Of a stretch of 32,220 bases of DNA, positions 1-8,280 are shown in pieces. The translations under genes were made by a program, and so were the position numbers. Position 1 is the first letter of the stretch. Every line of letters starts with the position of its first letter. Under the pieces are notes generated by a model. The model was not told the origin of the DNA. It saw nothing but the letters and a program-made list of their open reading frames with translations, and searched no databases. The DNA is from Xanthobacter autotrophicus (GTDB taxonomy: Bacteria; Pseudomonadota; Alphaproteobacteria; Rhizobiales; Xanthobacteraceae). The stretch is taken from assembly GCF_029991245.1 (NCBI RefSeq), contig NZ_JAIVFO010000041.1, positions 1-32,220 of the forward strand, written 5' to 3'.

Positions 1-434
1 GGGTAGGGATTGGGGGCCGAGGTGGTGGCCGGACCTCCGAGGGAGGCCTCCGCGAGATCGCCGAGCGAGCCGCCGGTGCTGCCGCCGGACATGCCGCCGG
101 AGAGATCACCGCCTCGCGACGCGCCGCCGCCGAGGATCTGGCCGAGGATGTCGCCGAGGCCGCCGGGAAGTCCGGACGCACCGCCGCCGTCAACACCGCC
201 CCCCGGGCGCTGCCCGCCGCCGCCGCCCAGCACCTGGCCGAGAATGTCGCCGAGCCCGCCCGGCAGGCCGCCGCTTTGGCCGGAGGGCGCGCCTTGCCCG
301 CCCTGTCCCGCGCCTTCCAGCACGCTCTTGAGGATCTGGTCGAGGCCGCCGCCGCCGGCACCGCCGCCACGCACGCTGCCGTTGCCGAGCGCAGCGCCGA
401 TGAGCTGCCCCAGAAGACTTCCTGCATCCGCCAT
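1..434 (-). CDS. Glycine-rich protein, DUF533/TerB-like or YidB-like N-terminus (partial)
   Basis: The gene starts at 434 and runs off the left edge, so only about 144 residues are visible. The start is supported by a GGGAGGG ribosome-binding site about 6 nt upstream. After a short helical opening (MADAGSLLGQLIGAALG) the protein is strongly glycine-rich and holds two nearly identical modules of the form GGLPGGLGDILGQ(V/I)LGGG. Such Gly-rich linkers with GDILGQ-type repeats occur at the N-terminus of alphaproteobacterial DUF533 (TerB-fold) proteins and in YidB/DUF937 proteins. The C-terminal domain that would decide between them is outside the window. No signal peptide or membrane segment is seen. 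That it is a real coding region is fairly sure; the family is a guess. Confidence 0.6.
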   Translation of the reverse strand, partial: MADAGSLLGQLIGAALGNGSVRGGGAGGGGLDQILKSVLEGAGQGGQGAPSGQSGGLPGGLGDILGQVLGGGGGQRPGGGVDGGGASGLPGGLGDILGQILGGGASRGGDLSGGMSGGSTGGSLGDLAEASLGGPATTSAPNPY

Positions 435-615
435 GTGACCCTCCCTGAAGGACGTTCCGATCGGGTTGCACCGCAAGCGATCGAACGTGCTTTGTCTTGA
501 GTGTGGAGACTGCTGCCCAGATCAGGTTGTCCCAACCGGACCGGCTCCAAAGGAACGACCGGTACGCACGAGCCGAAAAACGGACAGGGACGAAGGCGCG
601 CTCCCGCGCTCGGGT

Positions 616-1410
616 TCAGACCGCCACCGGCGCCTTGATGGCCGGATGCGGATCATAGCCCACAATTTCCACATCCTCGTAACGGAAGGCGAAGAGGTCG
701 GTGACCGCCGGATTCAGCGACAGGCGCGGCAGCGTGCGGGGCGTGCGCTCCAGCTGCGCGCGGGCCTGTTCCAGATGGTTCACGTACAGGTGCGCATCCC
801 CCAGCGTGTGGACGAAGTCGCCCACGCCCAGCCCGGTCACCTGCGCCACCATGTGGGTGAGCAGCGCGTAGGAGGCGATGTTGAAGGGCACGCCCAGGAA
901 CACGTCCGCCGAGCGCTGGTAGAGCTGGCAGGAGAGCTTGCCCTCCAGCACGTAGAACTGGAACAGGCAGTGGCAGGGCGGCAGCGCCATCTTCGACATG
1001 TCCGCCGGGTTCCAGGCGGTGACGATGAGGCGGCGCGAATCGGGGTTGCGGCCGATGTCCGAGACCACCTGCGCGATCTGGTCGATGACGCCGCCTTCAG
1101 GCGTGGGCCAGGAGCGCCATTGATGGCCGTAGACCGGCCCCAGGTCGCCCTTGGCGTCGGCCCACTCGTCCCAGATGGAGACGCCGTTGTTCTTCAGGTA
1201 GCGAACGTTGGTGTCACCGGCGAGGAACCACAGAAGCTCGTGCACGATGGATTTCAGGTGCAGCTTCTTGGTGGTGACGAGGGGAAAGCCGTCCTCCAGA
1301 TCGAACCGCATCTGGTGCCCGAACACGGAAAGCGTGCCGGTGCCGGTGCGGTCGTCCTTGCGGACGCCTTCGTCGAGGATGCGGCGGAGAAGGTCGTGAT
1401 ACTGCTGCAT
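616..1410 (-). CDS. thyA: Thymidylate synthase ThyA
   Basis: This cytoplasmic enzyme converts dUMP to dTMP using 5,10-methylenetetrahydrofolate as methyl donor and reductant. The protein has 264 residues, the same length as E. coli ThyA, and aligns along its whole length from memory: [17 protein letters not shown] near the N-terminus, the catalytic cysteine in PPCHC (about residue 146), the dUMP-binding [19 protein letters not shown] stretch, and the C-terminal [13 protein letters not shown]. No key residue appears to be missing. It is a stand-alone minus-strand gene. Folate partners such as folA, which often follow thyA, are not found directly downstream: the next gene in that direction is the partial glycine-rich protein. 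Its upstream region is shared with the divergent thiC control region. Confidence 0.97.
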   Translation of the reverse strand: MQQYHDLLRRILDEGVRKDDRTGTGTLSVFGHQMRFDLEDGFPLVTTKKLHLKSIVHELLWFLAGDTNVRYLKNNGVSIWDEWADAKGDLGPVYGHQWRSWPTPEGGVIDQIAQVVSDIGRNPDSRRLIVTAWNPADMSKMALPPCHCLFQFYVLEGKLSCQLYQRSADVFLGVPFNIASYALLTHMVAQVTGLGVGDFVHTLGDAHLYVNHLEQARAQLERTPRTLPRLSLNPAVTDLFAFRYEDVEIVGYDPHPAIKAPVAV

Positions 1411-1545
1411 GCCGCCCGTCCTGGGCGCCGCCGGGCGCCCCTTCGCCCTTATGTAGGGCAGGATGGCCCGGCCTCAAATCACCGGCGGATCACAAGGCGC
1501 AGATGTCCCCAGAATGGACGCTCCGGCCCATGCTGCGCCGCAGCG

Positions 1546-1574
1546 TTGACATTGGGCTTTCGTATACACACACT
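1546..1574 (+). promoter_or_regulatory. Candidate sigma-70 promoter of thiC
   Basis: A perfect -35 hexamer TTGACA (1546-1551) is followed after 17 nt by a weak -10-like CACACT (1569-1574). Transcription would then start near 1581, exactly where the riboswitch aptamer begins. The -35 match and the fit to the aptamer are seen in the sequence; use of the weak -10 is inference. Confidence 0.45.
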
Positions 1575-1580
1575 CGCACC

Positions 1581-3680
<2,100 letters not shown>

Positions 3681-3701
3681 GCGGGACGAATGCAGACGAC
3701 G

Positions 3702-3725
3702 GGGCGGCCTTCGGGCCGCCCTTTT
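3702..3725 (+). terminator. Rho-independent terminator of thiC
   Basis: A perfect 8-bp stem GGGCGGCC (3702-3709) / GGCCGCCC (3714-3721) closes a stable TTCG tetraloop and is followed directly by TTTT (3722-3725). It lies 22 nt after the thiC stop codon. Confidence 0.9.
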
Positions 3726-3875
3726 GCGTTGGGCCGCAGGTGCCGGGCGAGGGCGCCCACACCGTCACGCACGCGTGAGCCACATTACCGATCCTTAATT
3801 CCGCAGCCAGACTGCCGTAACGCTCGCCGCCTTAGCTTGCCTCTCGAACCTGCTCGCAAGGCAGACAACAGAGAG

Positions 3876-5480
3876 ATGCGACCGCCCATGACCCGCTCCG
3901 ACAACACCCCCTCCGTGACGAAGCGCCACCGCAAGGCTCTCCTGGCCGGCGTCGTCGGTCTCGCGCTCGCCGGCGTCGTGGCCGGCCAGTTCGTCCCGCC
4001 GCTGAACGCCCCGGCCGCCGCGCAGATCACCACCAGCCAGCCCGCCGGCACCTTCTCCTTCGCCGACATCGTCGAGAAGGTCTCCCCCGCCGTTGTCTCG
4101 GTGAAGGTGAAGAAGGACGCCGGCAACGACCAGATGGCCATGGGCGGGGATCTCGGCGGCCAGTTCGGCGGTAATGTGCCGCCCCAGATCGAGCAGTTCC
4201 TGAAGCGCTTCGGCTTCGGCGACGGCCAGGGTCCCGGCGGCCCGGGCATGGGTCCGCGCGGCGGCAATGGCCCCAAGGGCGAATCCCGGGGTGGGCGTCC
4301 CGTGGTGGGCCAGGGCTCCGGCTTCATCATCTCCGCCGACGGCTATGTGGTGACCAACAACCATGTGGTGGACGGCGCCGACGAGGTGGACGTGACCACC
4401 ACCGACGGCAAGGAATATGTCGCCAAGGTGATCGGCACCGATCCGCGCACCGACGTGGCCCTGCTGAAGATCGAGAACGTGACCAACCTGCCGTGGGTGA
4501 AGCTCGCGGACGGCGCCCCGCGCGTCGGCGACTGGGTGATCGCGGTGGGCAATCCGTTCGGCCTCGGCGGCACGGTGACCGCCGGCATCGTCTCGGCCCG
4601 CGGCCGCGATATCGGCTCGGGTCCCTATGACGACTTCATCCAGATCGACGCCCCCATCAACCGGGGCAACTCGGGCGGCCCGACCTTCTCGCTGAACGGC
4701 GAGGTGATCGGCATGAACACCGCCATCGTGTCCCCCTCGGGCGGCAACGTGGGCATCGCCTTCGCCATTCCCTCCGAGACCGTGAAGACGGTGGTGGCCC
4801 AGCTGCGCGACAAGGGCTCGGTGGCCCGCGGCTATATCGGCGTGCAGATCCAGCCGGTGACCGAGGAACTCGCCTCCGGCCTCGGCATCAAGGAGACCGA
4901 CGGCGCCCTGGTGGCGCAGGTGCAGCCGAACACCCCCGGCGCCAAGGCGGGCCTGAAGGCCGGCGACGTGATCGTCAAGGTGAACGAAGAGGCCATCAAG
5001 GACGCCCGCGACCTGACCCGCAAGGTGGGTCTGATGAAGCCGGGCACCGAGATCAAGCTCTCGCTGATCCGCGACACCAAGCCCATGACCCTGTCGCTGA
5101 CCCTCGACCAGCTGCCCACCGAGCAGCAGATGGCCGCGCGCCCCGGCGCGCCGCAGAGCGAGGATGACGCGACCGGCGGCAACAAGGACCTGCCGCGTCT
5201 CGGCCTCCAGCTCGCTCCGTCCAAGAGCGTGCAGGGTGCCGGCGGCGAGGGCGTGGTGGTGACCGGCGTCGATCCCAACGGCGCTGCCGCCCAGCGCGGC
5301 TTCAAGACCGGCGACGTGATCCTGAAGGTGGGCGACAAGCTCGTCTCCACCCCGAAGGATGTCCGCGACGGCCTCGCCGCCGCCAAGGCCGAGAACCGCA
5401 AGGCGGTGCTGATCCAGGTGAAGAGCGAGCAGGGCGTGCGCTTCGTCGCCATCGCGCTCGACGCCAAGGCCAAGGGCTGA
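3876..5480 (+). CDS. degP: Periplasmic Deg/HtrA (Do) serine protease
   Basis: This envelope-located chaperone-protease degrades misfolded periplasmic proteins. From ATG 3876, preceded by GAGAG, the protein has 534 residues. Residues about 22-41 form a hydrophobic signal/anchor, with an AAAQ-type cleavage site possible near residue 51. The trypsin-like domain carries the full triad: H163 (TNNHVVDG), D193 (TDVALLKI) and S266 (GNSGGP). A Gly/Pro-rich loop lies before the catalytic His, as in the LA loop of DegP. Two PDZ domains follow (about 305-395 and 440-530). An upstream in-frame extension has no clear ribosome site. The gene is followed by a two-component pair in the same direction, an order I recall from other Hyphomicrobiales. 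Whether it is DegP, DegQ or a paralogue cannot be told from sequence alone. Confidence 0.95.
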   Translation: MRPPMTRSDNTPSVTKRHRKALLAGVVGLALAGVVAGQFVPPLNAPAAAQITTSQPAGTFSFADIVEKVSPAVVSVKVKKDAGNDQMAMGGDLGGQFGGNVPPQIEQFLKRFGFGDGQGPGGPGMGPRGGNGPKGESRGGRPVVGQGSGFIISADGYVVTNNHVVDGADEVDVTTTDGKEYVAKVIGTDPRTDVALLKIENVTNLPWVKLADGAPRVGDWVIAVGNPFGLGGTVTAGIVSARGRDIGSGPYDDFIQIDAPINRGNSGGPTFSLNGEVIGMNTAIVSPSGGNVGIAFAIPSETVKTVVAQLRDKGSVARGYIGVQIQPVTEELASGLGIKETDGALVAQVQPNTPGAKAGLKAGDVIVKVNEEAIKDARDLTRKVGLMKPGTEIKLSLIRDTKPMTLSLTLDQLPTEQQMAARPGAPQSEDDATGGNKDLPRLGLQLAPSKSVQGAGGEGVVVTGVDPNGAAAQRGFKTGDVILKVGDKLVSTPKDVRDGLAAAKAENRKAVLIQVKSEQGVRFVAIALDAKAKG

Positions 5481-5500
5481 ACCCTGCGCTGAACCTGAAT

Positions 5501-5527
5501 GCTCCGGCGGCAGGGCGCCGCCGGAGC
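5501..5527 (+). terminator. Terminator-like hairpin after the protease gene
   Basis: A perfect 11-bp stem, GCTCCGGCGGC (5501-5511) / GCCGCCGGAGC (5517-5527), has a 5-nt loop. The T-run behind it is weak (TCTTT). It lies 20 nt after the protease stop. Confidence 0.65.
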
Positions 5528-5587
5528 AGGTCTTTCGGACCCCGAGGCGGGTTAGCATCGCCCCCCTGATGACGCTTCGGCTCCGAA

Positions 5588-5627
5588 GGCGCGGGATGCT
5601 CGCAAGGGCGTCCCGCGCCATGTTTTT
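5588..5627 (+). terminator. Second terminator-like hairpin before the response regulator
   Basis: GGCGCGGGA (5588-5596) and TCCCGCGCC (5611-5619) form a perfect 9-bp stem with a 14-nt loop. A run of five T (5623-5627) follows 3 nt later. Two hairpins in a row suggest the protease and the two-component pair are transcribed separately. The pair's promoter would then lie between about 5628 and 5725, where I see no clear sigma-70 match. Confidence 0.55.
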
Positions 5628-5728
5628 GAGCAAGCCCGCTACCTCCCCCTTTTCCCGGTTGGGGGAGCCCAGGCGTTGCGCGCAGCGGACACCCCCGCAT
5701 GGACCTGCCGGCAAGGTGAGCTAGAGTG

Positions 5729-6445
5729 ATGACAGCGAATCTCGATCCGGATCCCCTCACCGCCATGCGCCTCCTCCTTGTCGAGGACGACCGCGACGCC
5801 GCCGAATATCTGCGCAAGGCCTTCCGCGAGGCTGGGCACGTGGTGGACCTTGCTGCCGACGGGGAGGTGGGGCTCGCCCTCGCCCTCGACGGCAAGTACG
5901 ACGTGATGGTGGTGGACCGCATGCTCCCCGTGCGCGACGGGCTCTCCCTCGTCACCGAGCTGCGCGGGCGCGGGCACACCACGCCGGTGCTCATCCTCTC
6001 GGCTCTCGGCCAGGTGGACGACCGGGTGCAGGGCCTGCGCGCTGGCGGCGACGATTATCTGCCCAAGCCCTACGCCTTCACCGAGCTGCTGGCGCGGGTG
6101 GAAGCCCTGTCCCGGCGCGGCGTCTCCCAGGGTGCGGAGACGGTCTACAAGGTGTCCGACCTGGAGCTGGACCGCCTTGCCCATCGCGTCACCCGCTCCG
6201 GCAAGGAGATCCCGCTCCAGCCGCGGGAGTTCCGGCTGCTGGAATATCTCCTGCGCCATGCCGGGCAGGTGGTGACCCGCACCATGCTGCTGGAAAACGT
6301 GTGGGACTACCATTTCGACCCGCAGACCAACGTCATCGACGTGCACGTCTCCCGCCTGCGCTCCAAGATCGACAAGGGCTTCGACGTGCCGTTGATCCAC
6401 ACCGTGCGCGGCGCCGGCTACATGGTGCGGGCGGGTGCGGCGTGA
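5729..6445 (+). CDS. OmpR/PhoB-family response regulator
   Basis: This is a DNA-binding response regulator of a two-component system. The receiver domain (about residues 13-125) has the acidic pair in LLVEDD, phospho-acceptor D63 (VVDRMLP) and the K in LPKPYAF. The C-terminal winged-helix domain (about 135-232) ends in the typical VSRLRSKI and TVRGAGYMV blocks. ATG 5729, with GTG 5726 directly before it, follows AGGTGAG; a later ATG at 5765 would begin exactly at MRLLLVEDD but has no ribosome site. The partner kinase follows after 292 nt. The order degP-regulator-kinase-glnE recurs in Hyphomicrobiales, from memory. The stimulus is unknown; envelope stress is a natural guess from the neighbouring protease. 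Confidence 0.93.
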   Translation: MTANLDPDPLTAMRLLLVEDDRDAAEYLRKAFREAGHVVDLAADGEVGLALALDGKYDVMVVDRMLPVRDGLSLVTELRGRGHTTPVLILSALGQVDDRVQGLRAGGDDYLPKPYAFTELLARVEALSRRGVSQGAETVYKVSDLELDRLAHRVTRSGKEIPLQPREFRLLEYLLRHAGQVVTRTMLLENVWDYHFDPQTNVIDVHVSRLRSKIDKGFDVPLIHTVRGAGYMVRAGAA

Positions 6446-6501
6446 GTGCGCACAACGGCCAGACGCGGGCGGAGCATCGGAAGGACAGCCACCGCGCCCG
6501 T

Positions 6502-6551
6502 GTCCCGGCCGACGGGAACGCAGCGCAGCGTAGGGGAAGGAGAGCCGGGAC
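6502..6551. repeat. REP-like palindromic element in the regulator-kinase spacer
   Basis: GTCCCGGC (6502-6509) is matched by GCCGGGAC (6544-6551) around a 34-nt centre. A second imperfect GC-rich palindrome (CCCCGGC ... GCCGGGG) lies around 6634-6671. The spacer from 6446 to 6686 contains no convincing gene. Its sequence looks like short dispersed intergenic repeats of alphaproteobacteria; copy number elsewhere cannot be seen here. Confidence 0.5.
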
Positions 6552-6686
6552 CCAGCCGAAGAGTCCGCCGAAGGCGCTTCATCATCTGACGGCGGCTGGT
6601 CTTGCCTGCTGCGCAGAAGTCTTGCGCTGGCCCCCGGCTCGGCGCTCCGGCTGCGCCGTCGCTGGGCCGGGGAACGGCCGGCGCCC

Positions 6687-6741
6687 ATGAAAACGCTTTG
6701 CCCGTGAAAACGCTTTGCCCATGAAAACCCTTCGGACATGA
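6687..6741 (+). repeat. 17-nt tandem repeat forming a chain of overlapping mini-ORFs
   Basis: Units begin at 6687, 6704 and 6721 (ATGAAAACGCTTTGCCC, then GTG..., then a diverged third), and the kinase ATG at 6738 sits at the next 17-nt step. Each unit reads as start codon, five more codons and TGA: MKTLCP (6687-6707), VKTLCP beginning with GTG (6704-6724) and MKTLRT (6721-6741). Each stop overlaps the next start in an NTGA tetranucleotide, and the last overlap is with the kinase start. No good ribosome-binding site lies directly before the kinase ATG. Regulation by coupled re-initiation is inference. It could also be a repeat with no function. Confidence 0.75.
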
Positions 6742-8126
6742 AGTTCCTCGCCCATCTCGCGCGGCTGGTGCGCACCACGGCGTTCAAGCTGCTGGCGGCC
6801 TATCTGCTGGTGTTCGCCGTGTTCGCCGTATCGGTCATCGTCTACACGGCGTGGCACACCCGCGAGCTGATCCAGGGTCAGGTGGCGGACGACCTCGACC
6901 GGGAGGTGCGGTTCCTCGCCGACCAGTACCGCATCGGCGGCATCCAGCGCCTGGTCTATGTCATCGACCGCAGGACGCGCCGGCCGGGCTCCTCCATCTA
7001 CATGATCACCAACTTCCAGGGCGAGGTGCTGGCCACCAACGTCTCGGACCTGCCCATCGGCCTCCTCGACAAGGAGGGCACCCGCTTCACCACCTACAAC
7101 CGCCCCGACGATGCCGGCCTGAAGAGCCATGTGGCCTTCGTGCAGACCCTGATCCTGCCCGGCGGCTACCGCATGCTGGTGGGCCGCGACATCGAGGAGC
7201 GCGACACCCTGCGCGACCTCGTGGCCCGTCCGGCGCAATGGGCGGTGCTGCTCATCGTGGTGCTGGGCCTTGCCGGCGGCGTGTTCGTGACGCGGCGGGT
7301 GTTGAAGCGCATCGATTCCATGACCGCCACCGCCGAGACCATCATGGCCGGCAACCTCTCCGGTCGCCTCGCCATGACCGGCACGCAGGACGAGTTCGAC
7401 CGGCTGGCCCATTCGCTGAACGCCATGCTGGACCGCATCGAGGGCCTGATGCAGGGGCTGAAGGAGGTTTCCGACAACATCGCCCATGACCTGAAGACCC
7501 CGCTCACCCGCCTGCGCAACCGCTCCGAGGAGGCGCTGCGCAGTGCCCGCACGGAAGACGACTGGCGCGGGGCGCTGGAAGACACCATCGAGGAGAGCGA
7601 CGGCCTCATCCGCACCTTCGACGCCTTGCTCATGATCGCCCGCGCCGAGGCCGGGCAGGCCCGCGCCATCATGAGCGACCTCGACCTTGCCGAGATTGCG
7701 GAGAATGTCTCCGAGCTTTACGAGCCGCTGGCCGACGAGCAGGGCCTCGACCTCGTGGTCACGGTGGCGCCGGTGACCATCCACGGGGTGAAGGAACTGC
7801 TGGCGCAGGCCGTCTCCAACCTCATCGACAACGCCATCAAATATGGCCGCCCGGCGGACGGGAGCAGGGGGCGCATCGCCGTCAGCCTGACGCGGGCGGG
7901 CGGTGATGCGGTGCTTGCCGTGGCCGATACCGGGCCGGGCATCCCGGCGGCGGATCGCGAGCGGGTGGTGGAGCGCTTCGTGCGGCTGGAGGCGAGCCGG
8001 ACCCGGCCGGGGTCGGGGCTCGGCCTCGCGCTGGTGGGCGCGGTGGCGCGGCTCCACGGTGGCAACCTCAGCTTCACCGATGGAACGCCCGGGCTGGTCG
8101 CCACACTGCGTTTGCCGGCGAAATAA
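6738..8126 (+). CDS. Sensor histidine kinase (membrane-bound, HAMP)
   Basis: This 462-residue inner-membrane kinase is the likely partner of the upstream response regulator. Membrane segments lie at about residues 16-38 and 170-190, and a periplasmic sensor region of about 130 residues lies between them. A HAMP linker follows (about 188-240). The HisKA phospho-acceptor is H250 in DNIAHDLKTPL. The ATP-binding domain shows the N box (NLIDNAIKYG), the G1 box (ADTGPGIP) and the G2 box (GSGLGLALV). The start at 6738 is fixed by an in-frame stop at 6705-6707 and overlaps the last mini-ORF of a 17-nt repeat. The sensor domain has no motif I recognise, so the signal is unknown. Confidence 0.94.
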   Translation: MKFLAHLARLVRTTAFKLLAAYLLVFAVFAVSVIVYTAWHTRELIQGQVADDLDREVRFLADQYRIGGIQRLVYVIDRRTRRPGSSIYMITNFQGEVLATNVSDLPIGLLDKEGTRFTTYNRPDDAGLKSHVAFVQTLILPGGYRMLVGRDIEERDTLRDLVARPAQWAVLLIVVLGLAGGVFVTRRVLKRIDSMTATAETIMAGNLSGRLAMTGTQDEFDRLAHSLNAMLDRIEGLMQGLKEVSDNIAHDLKTPLTRLRNRSEEALRSARTEDDWRGALEDTIEESDGLIRTFDALLMIARAEAGQARAIMSDLDLAEIAENVSELYEPLADEQGLDLVVTVAPVTIHGVKELLAQAVSNLIDNAIKYGRPADGSRGRIAVSLTRAGGDAVLAVADTGPGIPAADRERVVERFVRLEASRTRPGSGLGLALVGAVARLHGGNLSFTDGTPGLVATLRLPAK

Positions 8127-8179
8127 CTGCGGGGTGCCGTACGTGGCGTCCCGCGTGGCCTTAAGCATTTCGCAGGTGC

Positions 8180-8257
8180 GATAATTTGCTGTTTACCATG
8201 CAGCTTTCGACCGCTCCGGAGCGTTGCAATTGTCGAAGAGGGCTTGCGCAACGCAAG
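8180..8257 (+). promoter_or_regulatory. Leader region of glnE with two palindromes
   Basis: A -10-like GATAAT (8180-8185) without a clear -35 is followed by the perfect 12-bp palindrome CGCTCCGGAGCG (8212-8223) and by the hairpin CTTGCG (8243-8248) / CGCAAG (8252-8257). They sit 24-100 nt before the ATG chosen for glnE. The structures are seen directly; a role as promoter, operator or leader hairpin is inference. Confidence 0.35.
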
Positions 8258-8280
8258 GTCCTAATGCTTTTGATGAAACC

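Noticed and set aside
3765-3778. Short palindrome TCACG-CACG-CGTGA upstream of degP
   Set aside because: Only 5-bp arms in GC-rich DNA, so chance is likely; no matching promoter elements.
3795-5714. 639-residue minus-strand open frame opposite degP
   Set aside because: Antisense shadow with low-complexity His/Gly/Ala composition; the protease with an intact triad is on the plus strand.
6582-8168. 528-residue minus-strand frame over the kinase, with GKAFSRAKRFHG-like residues
   Set aside because: Those residues are only the reverse reading of the 17-nt tandem repeat; the kinase on the plus strand explains the region.
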